A stretch of DNA of 64,000 bases from Oceanobacillus sojae. GTDB lineage: Bacteria > Bacillota > Bacilli > Bacillales > Amphibacillaceae. The position numbers and the translations under genes are program-made. Below are positions 9,433 through 18,420 of the stretch, piece by piece. Positions within the stretch are counted from its first letter, which is position 1, and each line of letters begins with the position of its first letter. Under the pieces are notes generated by a model, which was not told where the DNA came from, ran no database searches, and worked only from the letters and a program-made list of their open reading frames with translations. The stretch covers positions 130,961-194,960 of the forward strand of contig NZ_LT727813.1 in assembly GCF_900162665.1 (NCBI RefSeq). The letters are read 5' to 3'.

Positions 9433-9752
9433 AATTATAGTTGGCGATTTTCTTAAATAGCTCTTTTTTTACGATTAAAAAATAGTGTAAAAATCAGATT
9501 ATCCGCATAATTATTGGATTTATCAATGCTTTTCTAGGATTAAGTAATCTTTTTTACCACTAATTTACTACTTTTGAAAGAGTCTTGATACGACTATACA
9601 TCCTAAAAAAGTGAAGAACAATAAAAGATACTTCCATTATGAAAATTAAATAAGAAATAGATAGGCACTTCAAAATGAGGTGTCTATTTTTTTTAAAATT
9701 ATTTAGAAACAGACAGTTGTTTTGACTAATTTAAATGAAAAGGAGAATGAGC
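9433..9752. other. Intergenic region before the transfer module
   Basis: About 320 AT-rich bases. The only firm element is the terminator at 9663–9692. A promoter for the transfer operon must lie here or further upstream, but no convincing -35/-10 pair with good spacing was found. Confidence 0.4.
9663..9692 (+). terminator. Rho-independent terminator upstream of the transfer module
   Basis: A 9-bp stem (AGGCACTTC with GAGGTGTCT, two wobble pairs) has a five-base loop and is followed by a run of eight T. It would isolate the transfer genes from the cargo on the left. Confidence 0.75.
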
Positions 9753-9956
9753 ATGATGTCTTTGAAAGAGCAAGAAATATATGAAGATAAAGTCATGCAA
9801 TGGATTGACGACAATTTTGTATTAAATGAGATAGAAATTGAAGATTATCCGTTTTTTCTTCATGGGAAATTGGTTCGTGATAAACAAGGAGAAACAATGG
9901 TTGTGTTTTGGTGTGTGATTTATGGACGAGTAGATTATCGTTTTCAAGACGCATAA
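9753..9956 (+). CDS. Small conserved ICE protein (Tn916 orf24 position)
   Basis: The product has 67 residues beginning MMSLKEQEIYEDKV. An AGGAG lies seven bases before ATG 9753, better than the upstream ATGs. The protein is acidic, with no membrane segment and no recognised domain. It is the first gene of the transfer module, where Tn916 relatives carry orf24-type small proteins. Its function is unknown. Confidence 0.65.
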   Translation: MMSLKEQEIYEDKVMQWIDDNFVLNEIEIEDYPFFLHGKLVRDKQGETMVVFWCVIYGRVDYRFQDA

Positions 9957-10063
9957 GGAGCGATGAATCATGCAGATGTTTAACTCTCGCTCCCCTCCCA
10001 CTCCCTTTATGTCTAATTATGAACCATGAATCAAAAACTAAAATTAGAAAAGAGGTCTGTATC

Positions 10064-10378
10064 ATGGAATTAAAATATGTAATACCGAACATGGAAAAAA
10101 CATTCGGTAACTTAGAATATGCAGGAGAAGGCAAAGTCGAACAGCGACGGATTAATGGACGAATGACCACTCTATCTCGTAGTTATAATCTTTATTCAGA
10201 TGTTCAACGGGCAGATGATATTGAAGTCATACTCCCTAATGAAGCTGGCGAAAAATTCTTTGAACATGAGGACAGCGTAAAATTAGTCAATGCACGTATT
10301 ACCGCAGAAGGTTATAAAATTGGGGATCGTGGGTTTACGAACTATATACTACATGCAGACGATATCGTCAAAGCATAA
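10064..10378 (+). CDS. YdcP/DUF961 family protein (Tn916 orf23-like)
   Basis: The product has 104 residues from ATG 10064, with AGAGGT upstream. The sequence (YVIPNMEKTFGNLEYAGEG, then a beta-rich stretch and AEGYKIGDRGFTNYILHADDI) matches the DUF961/YdcP family found at the head of Tn916 and ICEBs1 transfer operons. Work on ICEBs1 implicates the related helP/YdcP genes in plasmid-like replication as helicase-processivity factors; that this one does so is inference. The next gene starts 14 bases downstream and is a paralogue. Confidence 0.8.
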   Translation: MELKYVIPNMEKTFGNLEYAGEGKVEQRRINGRMTTLSRSYNLYSDVQRADDIEVILPNEAGEKFFEHEDSVKLVNARITAEGYKIGDRGFTNYILHADDIVKA

Positions 10379-10391
10379 GGAGGAATCACAG

Positions 10392-10772
10392 GTGAGATTA
10401 GCACAAGGCATTATTATTGATAAAGAAAAGACTTTTGGAATATTGAAGTTTTCGGCATTACGAAGAGAAGTCTTTCTTCAAAATGAGGATGGTACGGTTT
10501 CAACCGAAGTGAAAGAACGTACCTATGATTTAAAATCGAAAGAACAAGGACGGATGATTCAAGTCAGTATACCTGCTTCTGTCCCCTTAAAGGAATTTGA
10601 TTATAACGCACAGGTAGAAATGGTCAATCCTGTAGCTGATACAGTCGCTACTGCCACCTTTCGTGGAGCTGATTTGGATTGGTATATCAAGGCAGATGAT
10701 TTGGTGTTAAAAGGAAAAGCTGCACCAGTTAGTGATAAATCCGTAAATAAACCACCCGATAAGGATAAATAA
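10392..10772 (+). CDS. DUF961 family protein (Tn916 orf22-like)
   Basis: The product has 126 residues from a GTG at 10392, with AGGAGG placed normally upstream. It is a second DUF961-type protein: RLAQGIIIDKEKTFGILKFS at the N-terminus and VATATFRGADLDWYIKADDL near the end. It probably forms a pair with the preceding protein in ICE replication or mobilisation. It lies two bases before the coupling-protein gene and is surely co-transcribed. Confidence 0.8.
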   Translation: MRLAQGIIIDKEKTFGILKFSALRREVFLQNEDGTVSTEVKERTYDLKSKEQGRMIQVSIPASVPLKEFDYNAQVEMVNPVADTVATATFRGADLDWYIKADDLVLKGKAAPVSDKSVNKPPDKDK

Positions 10773-10774
10773 AT

Positions 10775-12115
10775 ATGAAACTTCTTAAAAGACGAGGGAA
10801 ACGGATTAAAGAAAAAGACGCTTCTCTCGTTTTTCAGTTTGTATTTACTCGGTTAGTTGGAACATGGCTTCTCTTTTTTACACCCTTTCACCTATCCTTT
10901 TTACTATCTACTAAATGGCAGCTTGATATATTTCAAGCTCATTTTATTAGTACGTATGGATTAATGACGCTGCTTATCAGTCTTGTATTGACGGGCGGTT
11001 GTGCTTTTGTCTATTACTGTTATCGGTATGACCACCTCAAACAGATTATTCACCGTCAAAAACTCGCTAAAATGATACTTGGAAACGGTTGGTATGAAAC
11101 AAAACAAGTCACCAAAGAAAGTTTCTTTAAAGACATCCCTTCTGATAAAGCAAAGGAGAAAATCAGCCACTATCCTAAAATCTATTATCGTTTTGAGAAA
11201 GGATTGCTGCATATTCAAGTGGAAATTACACTCGGAAAATATCAAGAGCCATTATTAAATTTGGAAAAGAGGTTGGAAAGTGGCTTGTATTGTGAGTTGG
11301 TATCAAAAGAATTACATGATTCCTTTGTGGAGTATATCCTACTTTATGACACAATTGCGAACCGTATTTCTATTGAGGAAGTTATTGCTCAAAATGGTAG
11401 CTTAAAGCTCATGGAATCAGTGTATTGGGAATACGATAAGCTACCGCATATGTTAATTGCTGGCGGAACTGGCGGTGGCAAAACATATTTTATTTTGACA
11501 CTCATTGAAGCCTTACTCAAAACAAACGCTAAACTATATATCCTTGACCCTAAAAACGCTGATTTAGCAGACTTAACCACTGTAATGTCAGATGTGCATT
11601 ACAAGAAAGAAGATATAATGGCATGTATTGACCAATTCCATGAAGCCATGATGGCTCGAAGTGAAGAAATGAAACAAATGGAAGGCTATAAAACAGGAGA
11701 AAACTATGCTTATTTAGGATTGTCCCCACACTTTTTGATATTTGACGAGTACGTAGCGTTTATGGAGTTGCTTACTTCCAAAGAAAATACAGCCGTTTTA
11801 AGTAAGTTGAAACAGATTGTCATGCTTGGGAGGCAAGCAGGCTTTTTCCTAGTCTTAGCCTGTCAACGTCCAGACGCAAAATATCTTGGGGATGGAATAA
11901 GAGATCAATTTAACTTTCGGGTAGCTTTAGGTCGTATGAGCGAACTCGGATTCGGCATGATGTTCGGAAGCGACGTACAAAAACAGTTTTTCCTCAAACA
12001 AATCAAAGGACGTGGTTATATTGATAAAGGGGATAGTGTGATCTCTGAATTTTACACGCCGCTTGTGCCAAACGAGCATGATTTCTTAAAGGAAATCGGA
12101 AAACTCGCAAACTAA
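10775..12115 (+). CDS. FtsK/SpoIIIE-type coupling protein (Tn916 orf21, TcpA-like)
   Basis: A conjugative coupling ATPase of 446 residues. Two N-terminal membrane segments (about 20–45 and 60–85) are followed by a cytoplasmic motor domain with Walker A IAGGTGGGKTYF (about 223–236) and Walker B HFLIFDEYVAF. The later motifs LGRQAGFFLVLACQRPDA and FRVALGRMS are typical of FtsK-HerA DNA pumps. Known members bring the relaxase-bound single strand to the type IV-like channel. The gene directly precedes oriT and the relaxase, as in Tn916. Confidence 0.92.
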   Translation: MKLLKRRGKRIKEKDASLVFQFVFTRLVGTWLLFFTPFHLSFLLSTKWQLDIFQAHFISTYGLMTLLISLVLTGGCAFVYYCYRYDHLKQIIHRQKLAKMILGNGWYETKQVTKESFFKDIPSDKAKEKISHYPKIYYRFEKGLLHIQVEITLGKYQEPLLNLEKRLESGLYCELVSKELHDSFVEYILLYDTIANRISIEEVIAQNGSLKLMESVYWEYDKLPHMLIAGGTGGGKTYFILTLIEALLKTNAKLYILDPKNADLADLTTVMSDVHYKKEDIMACIDQFHEAMMARSEEMKQMEGYKTGENYAYLGLSPHFLIFDEYVAFMELLTSKENTAVLSKLKQIVMLGRQAGFFLVLACQRPDAKYLGDGIRDQFNFRVALGRMSELGFGMMFGSDVQKQFFLKQIKGRGYIDKGDSVISEFYTPLVPNEHDFLKEIGKLAN

Positions 12116-12120
12116 AGGCT

Positions 12121-12200
12121 GCCCAGTGCAGCGGCGTGCAACGCAAAAGCCGCTGTGCTGGGCTAAGCCTTAACCCCCCCGTTTCTAACAGGGGGGTAGA
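12121..12200. other. Origin of transfer (oriT), Tn916/ICEBs1 type
   Basis: CCCCCCC (12174–12180), a ten-base spacer GTTTCTAACA and GGGGGG (12191–12196) closely resemble the nic-region hairpin of Tn916 and ICEBs1 oriT, which also lies between the coupling-protein and relaxase genes. A second imperfect inverted repeat (GCCCAGTGCAGCGG with CCGCTGTGCTGGGC) occupies 12121–12162 and may help relaxase binding. Confidence 0.88.
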
Positions 12201-12268
12201 AAAACAATAGGAAACTGTTTCAAAAACCCATGAACCCTTATGCCACAAAGGTTTGAAACACATGAGTA

Positions 12269-12307
12269 AGATGTCAGCTTTTACACTCTAGTTGACATCT
12301 TTTTTTA
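12269..12307 (+). terminator. Terminator between oriT and the relaxase gene
   Basis: AGATGTCA and TGACATCT form an 8-bp stem with a 16-base loop followed by T7. It lies just before the relaxase ribosome site and could partly uncouple relaxase expression from the upstream operon. Confidence 0.75.
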
Positions 12308-12323
12308 GTTGGGAGGAATGCAC

Positions 12324-13526
12324 ATGAATCATATGCCTTGGTATCAAGTATTAAAAGACAAACGGTTAGAATATGGTGTATCACAAAATAAGCTGGCAGT
12401 ACATGTTGGCATTACAAGGCAATATATAAGTGAAATCGAGACAGGAAAAGTAACTCCTTCTGATTCCTTGCAAAACGCCTTGTTTGAGGTGCTGGAACAA
12501 TTTAATCCAGATTCACCACTGGAAATCTTGTTTGATTATGTGCGAATCCGATTTATCACTACTGATCCACTTCTAGTGATTGAGGATATTTTACAGTTGA
12601 AAATAGAATACATGCTACATGAGGATTTTGCTTTTTATTCGTACCTTGAACAATATGTCTTTGGCGATATTGTTGTCATGGTTTCGCCTGATGAAGATAA
12701 AGGCTGCTTGCTCGAATTGAAAGGAAAAGGATGTCGTCAATTTGAAAATTTTCTACTAGCCCAACAGCGAACATGGTTTGATTTCTTTGTCGATGTCTTT
12801 CGTGTTGGTGGTGTATTTAAACGCATTGACCTTGCGATGAATGATAAGACAGGCATTTTGGATATTCCATTACTCACGAAGAAATGCCATAACGAAGAAT
12901 GTATTTCTGTTTTTCGCAGTTTTAAAAGTTATCGCTCTGGGGATTTGGTACATGGTGAAGATAAACCAGACATGGGAAACACCCTGTATATCGGTTCTCT
13001 AAAAAGTGACGTATATTTTTGTCTCTATGAGAAGGACTATGAACAATTCGTTAAATATGGTATTTCACTGGAAGATACAGAGGTGAAAAATCGCTTAGAA
13101 ATCCGATTGAAAAATGATCGTGCCTATCATGCGATTGTTGATCTAATGAGTTTTGAGGACGCTGGACGAACCGCTTTTTCTATCATCAATCGCTATATAC
13201 GATTTGTTGATAAGGATGAAAAAAAACGTCGAAGTAGTTGGAAAGTAAATGCGGCATGGCAACATTTTTTAGATTTAGGAGAAAATCGAAAAATATCGTT
13301 AACCACAAAGCCTGAACCCTATACCATTGATAAAACATTACGGTGGCTAGCAAGACAGGTCGCACCCACATGGAAACTGGCAACAAAGCTGGATGAAGTC
13401 AACGAAACAACGGTAATGAAGGATATGCTGCAACAGGCTAAATTAACCAAGCGTCACCAAAAATTGCTTATGCAGCAAGCAATGATGACCGATGATGTGA
13501 TTCGGATTTTCAAAGATGAAGATTAG
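12324..13526 (+). CDS. mobT: MobT-type relaxase / replication initiation factor (Tn916 orf20)
   Basis: The product has 401 residues from ATG 12324 (GGAGG seven bases upstream; an earlier TTG and ATG overlap that site). Residues about 5–65 form an XRE-type helix-turn-helix (YGVSQNKLAVHVGITRQYISEIETG). The rest is the Rep_trans-like catalytic region, with FKRIDLAMND and TLYIGSLKSDVYFCLYEKDYEQ. Orf20 of Tn916 and NicK of ICEBs1 nick oriT and start rolling-circle copying through a catalytic Tyr. oriT lies just upstream, and tcpD begins 15 bases downstream. Confidence 0.92.
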   Translation: MNHMPWYQVLKDKRLEYGVSQNKLAVHVGITRQYISEIETGKVTPSDSLQNALFEVLEQFNPDSPLEILFDYVRIRFITTDPLLVIEDILQLKIEYMLHEDFAFYSYLEQYVFGDIVVMVSPDEDKGCLLELKGKGCRQFENFLLAQQRTWFDFFVDVFRVGGVFKRIDLAMNDKTGILDIPLLTKKCHNEECISVFRSFKSYRSGDLVHGEDKPDMGNTLYIGSLKSDVYFCLYEKDYEQFVKYGISLEDTEVKNRLEIRLKNDRAYHAIVDLMSFEDAGRTAFSIINRYIRFVDKDEKKRRSSWKVNAAWQHFLDLGENRKISLTTKPEPYTIDKTLRWLARQVAPTWKLATKLDEVNETTVMKDMLQQAKLTKRHQKLLMQQAMMTDDVIRIFKDED

Positions 13527-13541
13527 AAAGGAGCAAAACAT

Positions 13542-13763
13542 ATGAATTTCGGGCAGAATTTGTATAACTGGTTTTTAGATAATGCACAATCTTTAGTTTT
13601 AATGGCAATTGTGGTCATTGGTATTTATCTTGGTTTCAAACGGGAATTTTCTAAATTAATTGGGTTTCTCGTCATTGCGTTGGTAGCTGTCGGATTAGTC
13701 TTTAATGCGGCAGGCGTAAAAGATGTATTATTAAACCTATTTAACAGAATTATTGGGGCTTAA
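13542..13763 (+). CDS. TcpD-like small membrane protein (Tn916 orf19 position)
   Basis: The product has 73 residues: a short N-terminal amphipathic part (MNFGQNLYNWFLDNAQSL), one membrane span (VLMAIVVIGIYLGF), a second hydrophobic segment (LIGFLVIALVAVGLVF) and a conserved tail (NAAGVKDVLLNLFNRIIGA). This protein is common in Tn916-type modules next to ardA and is a minor component of the transfer channel. The start has a strong AAAGGAG. A frameshifted duplicate lies at 4096–4315. Confidence 0.85.
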   Translation: MNFGQNLYNWFLDNAQSLVLMAIVVIGIYLGFKREFSKLIGFLVIALVAVGLVFNAAGVKDVLLNLFNRIIGA

Positions 13764-13774
13764 AAAATATAGTC

Positions 13775-13800
13775 ATTAGTTTGTATGCTTGCTATAATTA
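13775..13800 (+). promoter_or_regulatory. Extended -10 promoter for the DUF5677 gene
   Basis: TGCTATAAT (perfect -10 at 13793–13798 with an extended TG) lies about 40 bases before the DUF5677 start, with a weak TTAGTT-like -35. This gives the inserted gene expression independent of the transfer operon. Confidence 0.6.
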
Positions 13801-13840
13801 AATGTAGCGTATATTCGGAGAAAGAAAGGGAAATGATTTA

Positions 13841-14866
13841 ATGGCTGATTATACTAACGAATTTTTACAAGACACTTTTATGAAACTACTAGAAGAGCAA
13901 TTAGAAAAAGCTAAAACTCAAGAAGAAGCAGATGAAATAATTAAAAAATTTGAGGAAGTAGATTTAGATAAAATATTTAAAGATATGTACACTAGGATGG
14001 CTAATGATACTACAGGTTACATGAGAGATACTATGTATGAACAAGTAATGCTATTTCGTGCTGAAGAACAAGAGTTTTTATCGATTCAAGAGCAAAAGTG
14101 GAACAAAGCATTTGTAGCTTCTGAGTCAATGTATATCATGGTAATCGAAGCAGCTCAATCATATGTTGAACATGTAAATAACTTACCCCAAGACCAATTG
14201 CAGGAATCTTCTCATGTTTTCACAGCAATGCAACATATACATGGTCGAGCAATGCAACAATTTCTTGAGATTATTACATTGATGAAAAATGGTTTTGCGG
14301 ATGGAGCATATGCTAGATGGCGTTCTATGTATGAGCTTGCAATAATCTCTTCTTTCATTAAAGAACATGGTGAACCAGTGGCAAAAGCATTCATACAATC
14401 TTCTAATACAGAAGATCGATATGAATGGGCAAGAACAAGTGGTGTTTTTCCAACAATAAAAAGATTTATAAGCTTTAATGATATACAAAAAAATTGTGAT
14501 ATTAATTCTACTGTTTGGAGACGCCAATATGATTTAGCAAATAAAATAGTCCATGCTTCTCCTCAAGGAACTTTTGCCAGATTAAGCAATATGACACCCA
14601 AAGACGTTATTCCATCGGGAAGAAGTGATTTTGGTATTACAACACCAGCAGAACATTCAGCAATTTCTTTAGCTCAAATCACTACAATGTTTTTAACTAT
14701 TCATCCCTCAGGAGATAGTCTTGTAGCAATAAAATATATTCAAAATTGGATTGATATTATCAGAGAAATATATTTTAAGACACATGATTTGATATTTCCT
14801 GAAGAAGAAAAACTATGGGATGAAAGTATGACCAGTTATGAAGATGAAGTTAACAAGGGGAATTAA
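13841..14866 (+). CDS. DUF5677-domain protein, cargo inside the transfer module
   Basis: The product has 341 residues, largely helical, with an acidic N-terminal coiled region (EEQLEKAKTQEEADEIIKKF). Residues about 145–175 carry the DUF5677 hallmark LMKNGFADGAYARWRSMYELA. RRQYDLANKIVHASP could serve as an R-x-H HEPN-like site. DUF5677 proteins are recurrent in phage-defence islands, but their activity is largely undescribed. It is absent from Tn916, has its own promoter upstream and a terminator downstream, and is more AT-rich than the flanking transfer genes, all signs of cargo. The slot between tcpD and ardA also holds the Abi_C gene in the decayed copy. Confidence 0.72.
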   Translation: MADYTNEFLQDTFMKLLEEQLEKAKTQEEADEIIKKFEEVDLDKIFKDMYTRMANDTTGYMRDTMYEQVMLFRAEEQEFLSIQEQKWNKAFVASESMYIMVIEAAQSYVEHVNNLPQDQLQESSHVFTAMQHIHGRAMQQFLEIITLMKNGFADGAYARWRSMYELAIISSFIKEHGEPVAKAFIQSSNTEDRYEWARTSGVFPTIKRFISFNDIQKNCDINSTVWRRQYDLANKIVHASPQGTFARLSNMTPKDVIPSGRSDFGITTPAEHSAISLAQITTMFLTIHPSGDSLVAIKYIQNWIDIIREIYFKTHDLIFPEEEKLWDESMTSYEDEVNKGN

Positions 14867-14969
14867 ATCGTACCTGTTCTTTTATGAAAGATAAGCGATT
14901 TTCTTATGTTTCGTAAAAAACTGGTGATCCAAACGGAGTGCGGAAGGGATTAACAAGCCCATTTTAAGT

Positions 14970-14999
14970 ATCAGCAAATACCTTGCTGGTGCTTTTTTT
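14970..14999 (+). terminator. Terminator after the DUF5677 gene
   Basis: CAGCAA and TTGCTG pair around five bases, followed closely by T7. It lies between the DUF5677 gene and ardA. Confidence 0.65.
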
Positions 15000-15032
15000 A
15001 TGGCAATTTTTTATAAAAGGATGTGATAACCA

Positions 15033-15533
15033 ATGGAAATGCAGGTCTATATAGCAAACCTCGGGAAGTATAACGAAGGTGAATTGGTTGGTGCTTGGTT
15101 CTCCCCTCCTATTGATATGGAGGAAGTAAAAGAACGAATTGGCTTAAACGGTGAATATGAAGAATACGCCATACACGATTTTGAATTACCATTTGAAATC
15201 CATGAGTACACACCTATTTCCGAAATTAATCGGTTATGCGAAATGGTACAGGAAATCGAAGGAACTCCCTTGTATGACGCTCTGTCAGAAATTGATGGAT
15301 ACTGGTTTAATAATATCGAAGAATTGTTAGAAAACAAAGACGATATTATTTGTTATTCCGATTGTGACAACATGGAGGATGTAGCAAGGTATCTGATAGA
15401 GGAATCAGGAACACTAGGAGATATACCTGCTTATTTACAAAACTATATTGATTATCAAGCCTATGGGCGTGACCTTGAGATTGGAGCGAATTTTCTTGTC
15501 ACTAATCATGGGGTATTTGAATATGTCGGATAA
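15033..15533 (+). CDS. ardA: Anti-restriction protein ArdA (Tn916 orf18)
   Basis: An acidic protein of 166 residues from ATG 15033 with AAGGATG upstream. It is rich in Asp/Glu and shows the ArdA pattern: YIANLGKYNEGELVGAWFSPP at the start, DFELPFEIHEYTPISEINRL in the middle and NYIDYQAYGRDLEIGANFLV near the end. ArdA mimics DNA and blocks type I restriction of the incoming strand after conjugation. A wrecked duplicate lies at 5197–5572. Confidence 0.95.
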   Translation: MEMQVYIANLGKYNEGELVGAWFSPPIDMEEVKERIGLNGEYEEYAIHDFELPFEIHEYTPISEINRLCEMVQEIEGTPLYDALSEIDGYWFNNIEELLENKDDIICYSDCDNMEDVARYLIEESGTLGDIPAYLQNYIDYQAYGRDLEIGANFLVTNHGVFEYVG

Positions 15534-15592
15534 ACGGATAAGCAGCTTGTTTCCTAACAGGCTGCTTCTTTCTTTGGAAAGGATGAATCGAA

Positions 15593-15985
15593 TTGAAGAA
15601 ATTAAAAAGCTACACTCGCATTTGGTCAGTAGAGAAAATCATTTATGCGATTAATGATTTTCGTTTGCCATTTCCCGTTACGTTTAATCAGATGACTTGG
15701 TTTGTGCTTTCTCTTTTGGTCGTCATGTTATTGGGAAACCTCCCTCCACTCTCTTTGATTGATGGTGCATTATTAAAATATGTTGGGGTTCCTTTGCTGC
15801 TAACGTGGTTTATGTCTAAAAAAAGTTTTGATGGAAAAAAACCATATGGATTTCTTAAATCCGTAGTGACGTATTATTTTCGCCCGAAAATGACATATGC
15901 AGGCAAAGCGGTAAAACTTCAAAAACAAACTTTTGATAACTCTATCACTAGTGTAAGGAGTGAAGTACATGGGCTATCCGATTAA
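15593..15985 (+). CDS. TcpE family conjugal transfer membrane protein (Tn916 orf17)
   Basis: The product has 130 residues from a TTG at 15593, placed after GGAAAGGATG. Two hydrophobic segments (FVLSLLVVMLLGNLPPLSLI and the LLKYVGVPLLLTWF region) are followed by a basic cytoplasmic tail (KPYGFLKSVVTYYFRPK). TcpE is an essential small inner-membrane part of the channel in pCW3 and Tn916-like systems. Its 3' end overlaps the VirB4 gene by 17 bases. Confidence 0.88.
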   Translation: MKKLKSYTRIWSVEKIIYAINDFRLPFPVTFNQMTWFVLSLLVVMLLGNLPPLSLIDGALLKYVGVPLLLTWFMSKKSFDGKKPYGFLKSVVTYYFRPKMTYAGKAVKLQKQTFDNSITSVRSEVHGLSD

Positions 15986-18416
15986 ATATATCGAGAATAA
16001 CTTAGTATTTAACCATGACGGAGAATGTTTTGCGTACTATGAGCTGCTGCCATATAACTATTCCTTTCTGTCCGAAGATGAAAAGATTCAGGTACACGAA
16101 CATTTTAGACAGTTGATTGCACAGAATCAAGACGGGAAAATACATGCTTTACAAATTAGTACGGAAAGCAGCATTCGCACTGTACAAGAACGAAGCAAAA
16201 AACAAGTGACAGGAAGGCTTCAAGAAGTCGCTTATGAACGAATTGACGACCAGACAGAAGCACTTACCTCTATGCTGGGCGAACATCAAGTGGATTATCG
16301 TTTCTTCATCGGCTTTAAACTTTTACTAAATGAAGAAGAAGTCAGTATCAAGTCAATGGGGAAATCGGTGACATCCTCTCTTTCCAGTTTTATACGTGAC
16401 GTGAACCATCATGTTATGGGTGACTTTGTTTCTATGCCCCATACTGAAATTGAACGGTTTTTGAAAATGGAATCGTTGTTACAAAATAAAATTGCTAAAC
16501 GTTTTAAAGTACGCCCACTCACCAAAGATGATATGGGGTATTTAATCGAACACCTTCATGGACAATCAGGTATTGCCTTTGAAGATTACAATTATGAACT
16601 TGCTTATGAAAAAGGCGAAAAAGAAACCTATGTGAAACAGTTTGACCTGATAAAACCCACTCGCTGTTTAATTACAGAAAATCAACGTTATATTAAATTG
16701 GATCAGGAAGAACAAACAACATATGCTGCTTACTTTACGATTAATTCGATTGTTGGCGATTTAGAATTTCCTAGTGATGAAATCTTCTATTACCAGCAAC
16801 AACAGTTTGATTTTCCGATTGATACCTCTATGCACGTTGAAATCGTCACTAACAAAAAGGCGTTAACAACCGTAAGAAATAAAAAGAAAGAGCTTCAAGA
16901 CTTAGATAATCATGCGGCAGAATCCGATAATGAAACGGGCAGTAATGTATTAGAAGCCTTAGAACAAGTGAACGAATTGGAAGATGTACTCGATCAAAGC
17001 AAGGAATCCATGTATAAGTTAAGCTATGTCATTCGGGTATCTGCTTCTAACTTAGATGAGTTAAAACAGCGGTGTAATGAGGTCAAAGATTTTTACGATG
17101 ATTTAAACGTCAAACTCGTTCGCCCATTTGGTGATATGTTAGGGCTTCATGGTGAATTTATTCCTGCCAGCAAACGTTATATGAACGACTATATTCAATA
17201 TGTCACGTCAGACTTTTTGGCGGGGTTAGGTTTTGGTGCAACGCAAATGTTAGGGGAAACGGAAGGTATTTATTTTGGTTACAATTTAGATACAGGGCGT
17301 AATGTCTATTTGAATCCTAGCCTTGCTAGTCAAGGGGTACAAGGTTCTGTCACGAATGCGTTAGCTTCTGCTTTTCTCGGCTCGCTTGGTGGTGGGAAAT
17401 CCTTTTCTAATAACCTGCTTGTTTATTATGCGGTGCTATATGGTGGTCAAGCACTTATCGTTGATCCCAAATCAGAACGAGGAAATTGGAAAGAAACCTT
17501 GCCTGATATTGCCGAAGAAATTAATGTGGTGAACCTCACTAGTGAAGAAGCGAATAAAGGCTTACTCGACCCTTATGTCATTATGGAAAACAAGAAGGAT
17601 TCCGAAAGTCTGGCGATTGATATTCTTACCTTCCTTACAGGCATATCCAGTCGGGACGGAGACAAGTTTCCTGTTTTACGAAAAGCAATTCGTGCGGTTG
17701 GACAGCAGGAAGAATGTGGCTTGCTTCTGGTCATTCAAGAGTTAAGGAGTGACCCGAATCCATTAGCTGCCACGATTGCTGACCATATCGAAAGTTTTAC
17801 CGATTATGATTTCGCCCACCTTCTCTTTTCAGACGGAACGGTGCAAAACTCAATTAGTTTAGAGAAACAGCTCAATATTATACAGGTGGCAGATTTAGTT
17901 TTACCTGACGCAGAAACCAGCTTTGAAGAATACACGACAATGGAGCTTTTAAGTGTTGCCATGATGATTATTATTTCCACGTTCGCCTTAGATTTTATCC
18001 ACTCTGACCGCAGCATTTTTAAGATTGTAGACTTGGATGAGGCATGGGCTTTCCTTCAAATCGCTCAAGGAAAAACGCTATCTAATAAACTGGTACGAGC
18101 TGGTCGTGCCATGAATGCTGGTGTATACTTTGTTACCCAAAACTCGTCAGATTTAACCGATGAAAAGCTCAAAAATAATATCGGTGTCAAGTTTGCCTTT
18201 CGTTCCAGAGACAGTACAGAAATTCAAAAAACGCTTCAATTTTTTGGGGTGGATTCGGAAGATGAAGAGAATCAAAGACGGTTACGAGAACTAGAAAATG
18301 GTCAATGTCTCATGCAAGATTTATACGGGCGTGTTGGGATTATACAAGTCCATCCTGTTTTCGAAGATTTATTTGAAGCCTTTGATACCAGACCACCTGT
18401 CGCAGAAAGGCAGTGA
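15969..18416 (+). CDS. VirB4-type conjugation ATPase (Tn916 orf16, TcpF-like)
   Basis: The product has 815 residues from ATG 15969, eight bases after AAGGAG. The N-terminal half is the VirB4/TrbE region; the C-terminal half is a RecA-like motor with Walker A GSLGGGKSFSNN (about 475) and Walker B KIVDLDEAWAFL, then FVTQNSSDL. Known homologues power substrate passage and pilus-like assembly at the membrane. It is tightly coupled to tcpE and the following VirB6-like gene. Confidence 0.95.
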   Translation: MGYPIKYIENNLVFNHDGECFAYYELLPYNYSFLSEDEKIQVHEHFRQLIAQNQDGKIHALQISTESSIRTVQERSKKQVTGRLQEVAYERIDDQTEALTSMLGEHQVDYRFFIGFKLLLNEEEVSIKSMGKSVTSSLSSFIRDVNHHVMGDFVSMPHTEIERFLKMESLLQNKIAKRFKVRPLTKDDMGYLIEHLHGQSGIAFEDYNYELAYEKGEKETYVKQFDLIKPTRCLITENQRYIKLDQEEQTTYAAYFTINSIVGDLEFPSDEIFYYQQQQFDFPIDTSMHVEIVTNKKALTTVRNKKKELQDLDNHAAESDNETGSNVLEALEQVNELEDVLDQSKESMYKLSYVIRVSASNLDELKQRCNEVKDFYDDLNVKLVRPFGDMLGLHGEFIPASKRYMNDYIQYVTSDFLAGLGFGATQMLGETEGIYFGYNLDTGRNVYLNPSLASQGVQGSVTNALASAFLGSLGGGKSFSNNLLVYYAVLYGGQALIVDPKSERGNWKETLPDIAEEINVVNLTSEEANKGLLDPYVIMENKKDSESLAIDILTFLTGISSRDGDKFPVLRKAIRAVGQQEECGLLLVIQELRSDPNPLAATIADHIESFTDYDFAHLLFSDGTVQNSISLEKQLNIIQVADLVLPDAETSFEEYTTMELLSVAMMIIISTFALDFIHSDRSIFKIVDLDEAWAFLQIAQGKTLSNKLVRAGRAMNAGVYFVTQNSSDLTDEKLKNNIGVKFAFRSRDSTEIQKTLQFFGVDSEDEENQRRLRELENGQCLMQDLYGRVGIIQVHPVFEDLFEAFDTRPPVAERQ

Positions 18417-18420
18417 TGAA

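Noticed and set aside
12003..12263. Minus-strand 86-codon frame
   Set aside because: It covers the coupling-protein end and the oriT hairpins in antisense; the GC-rich repeats explain the open frame.
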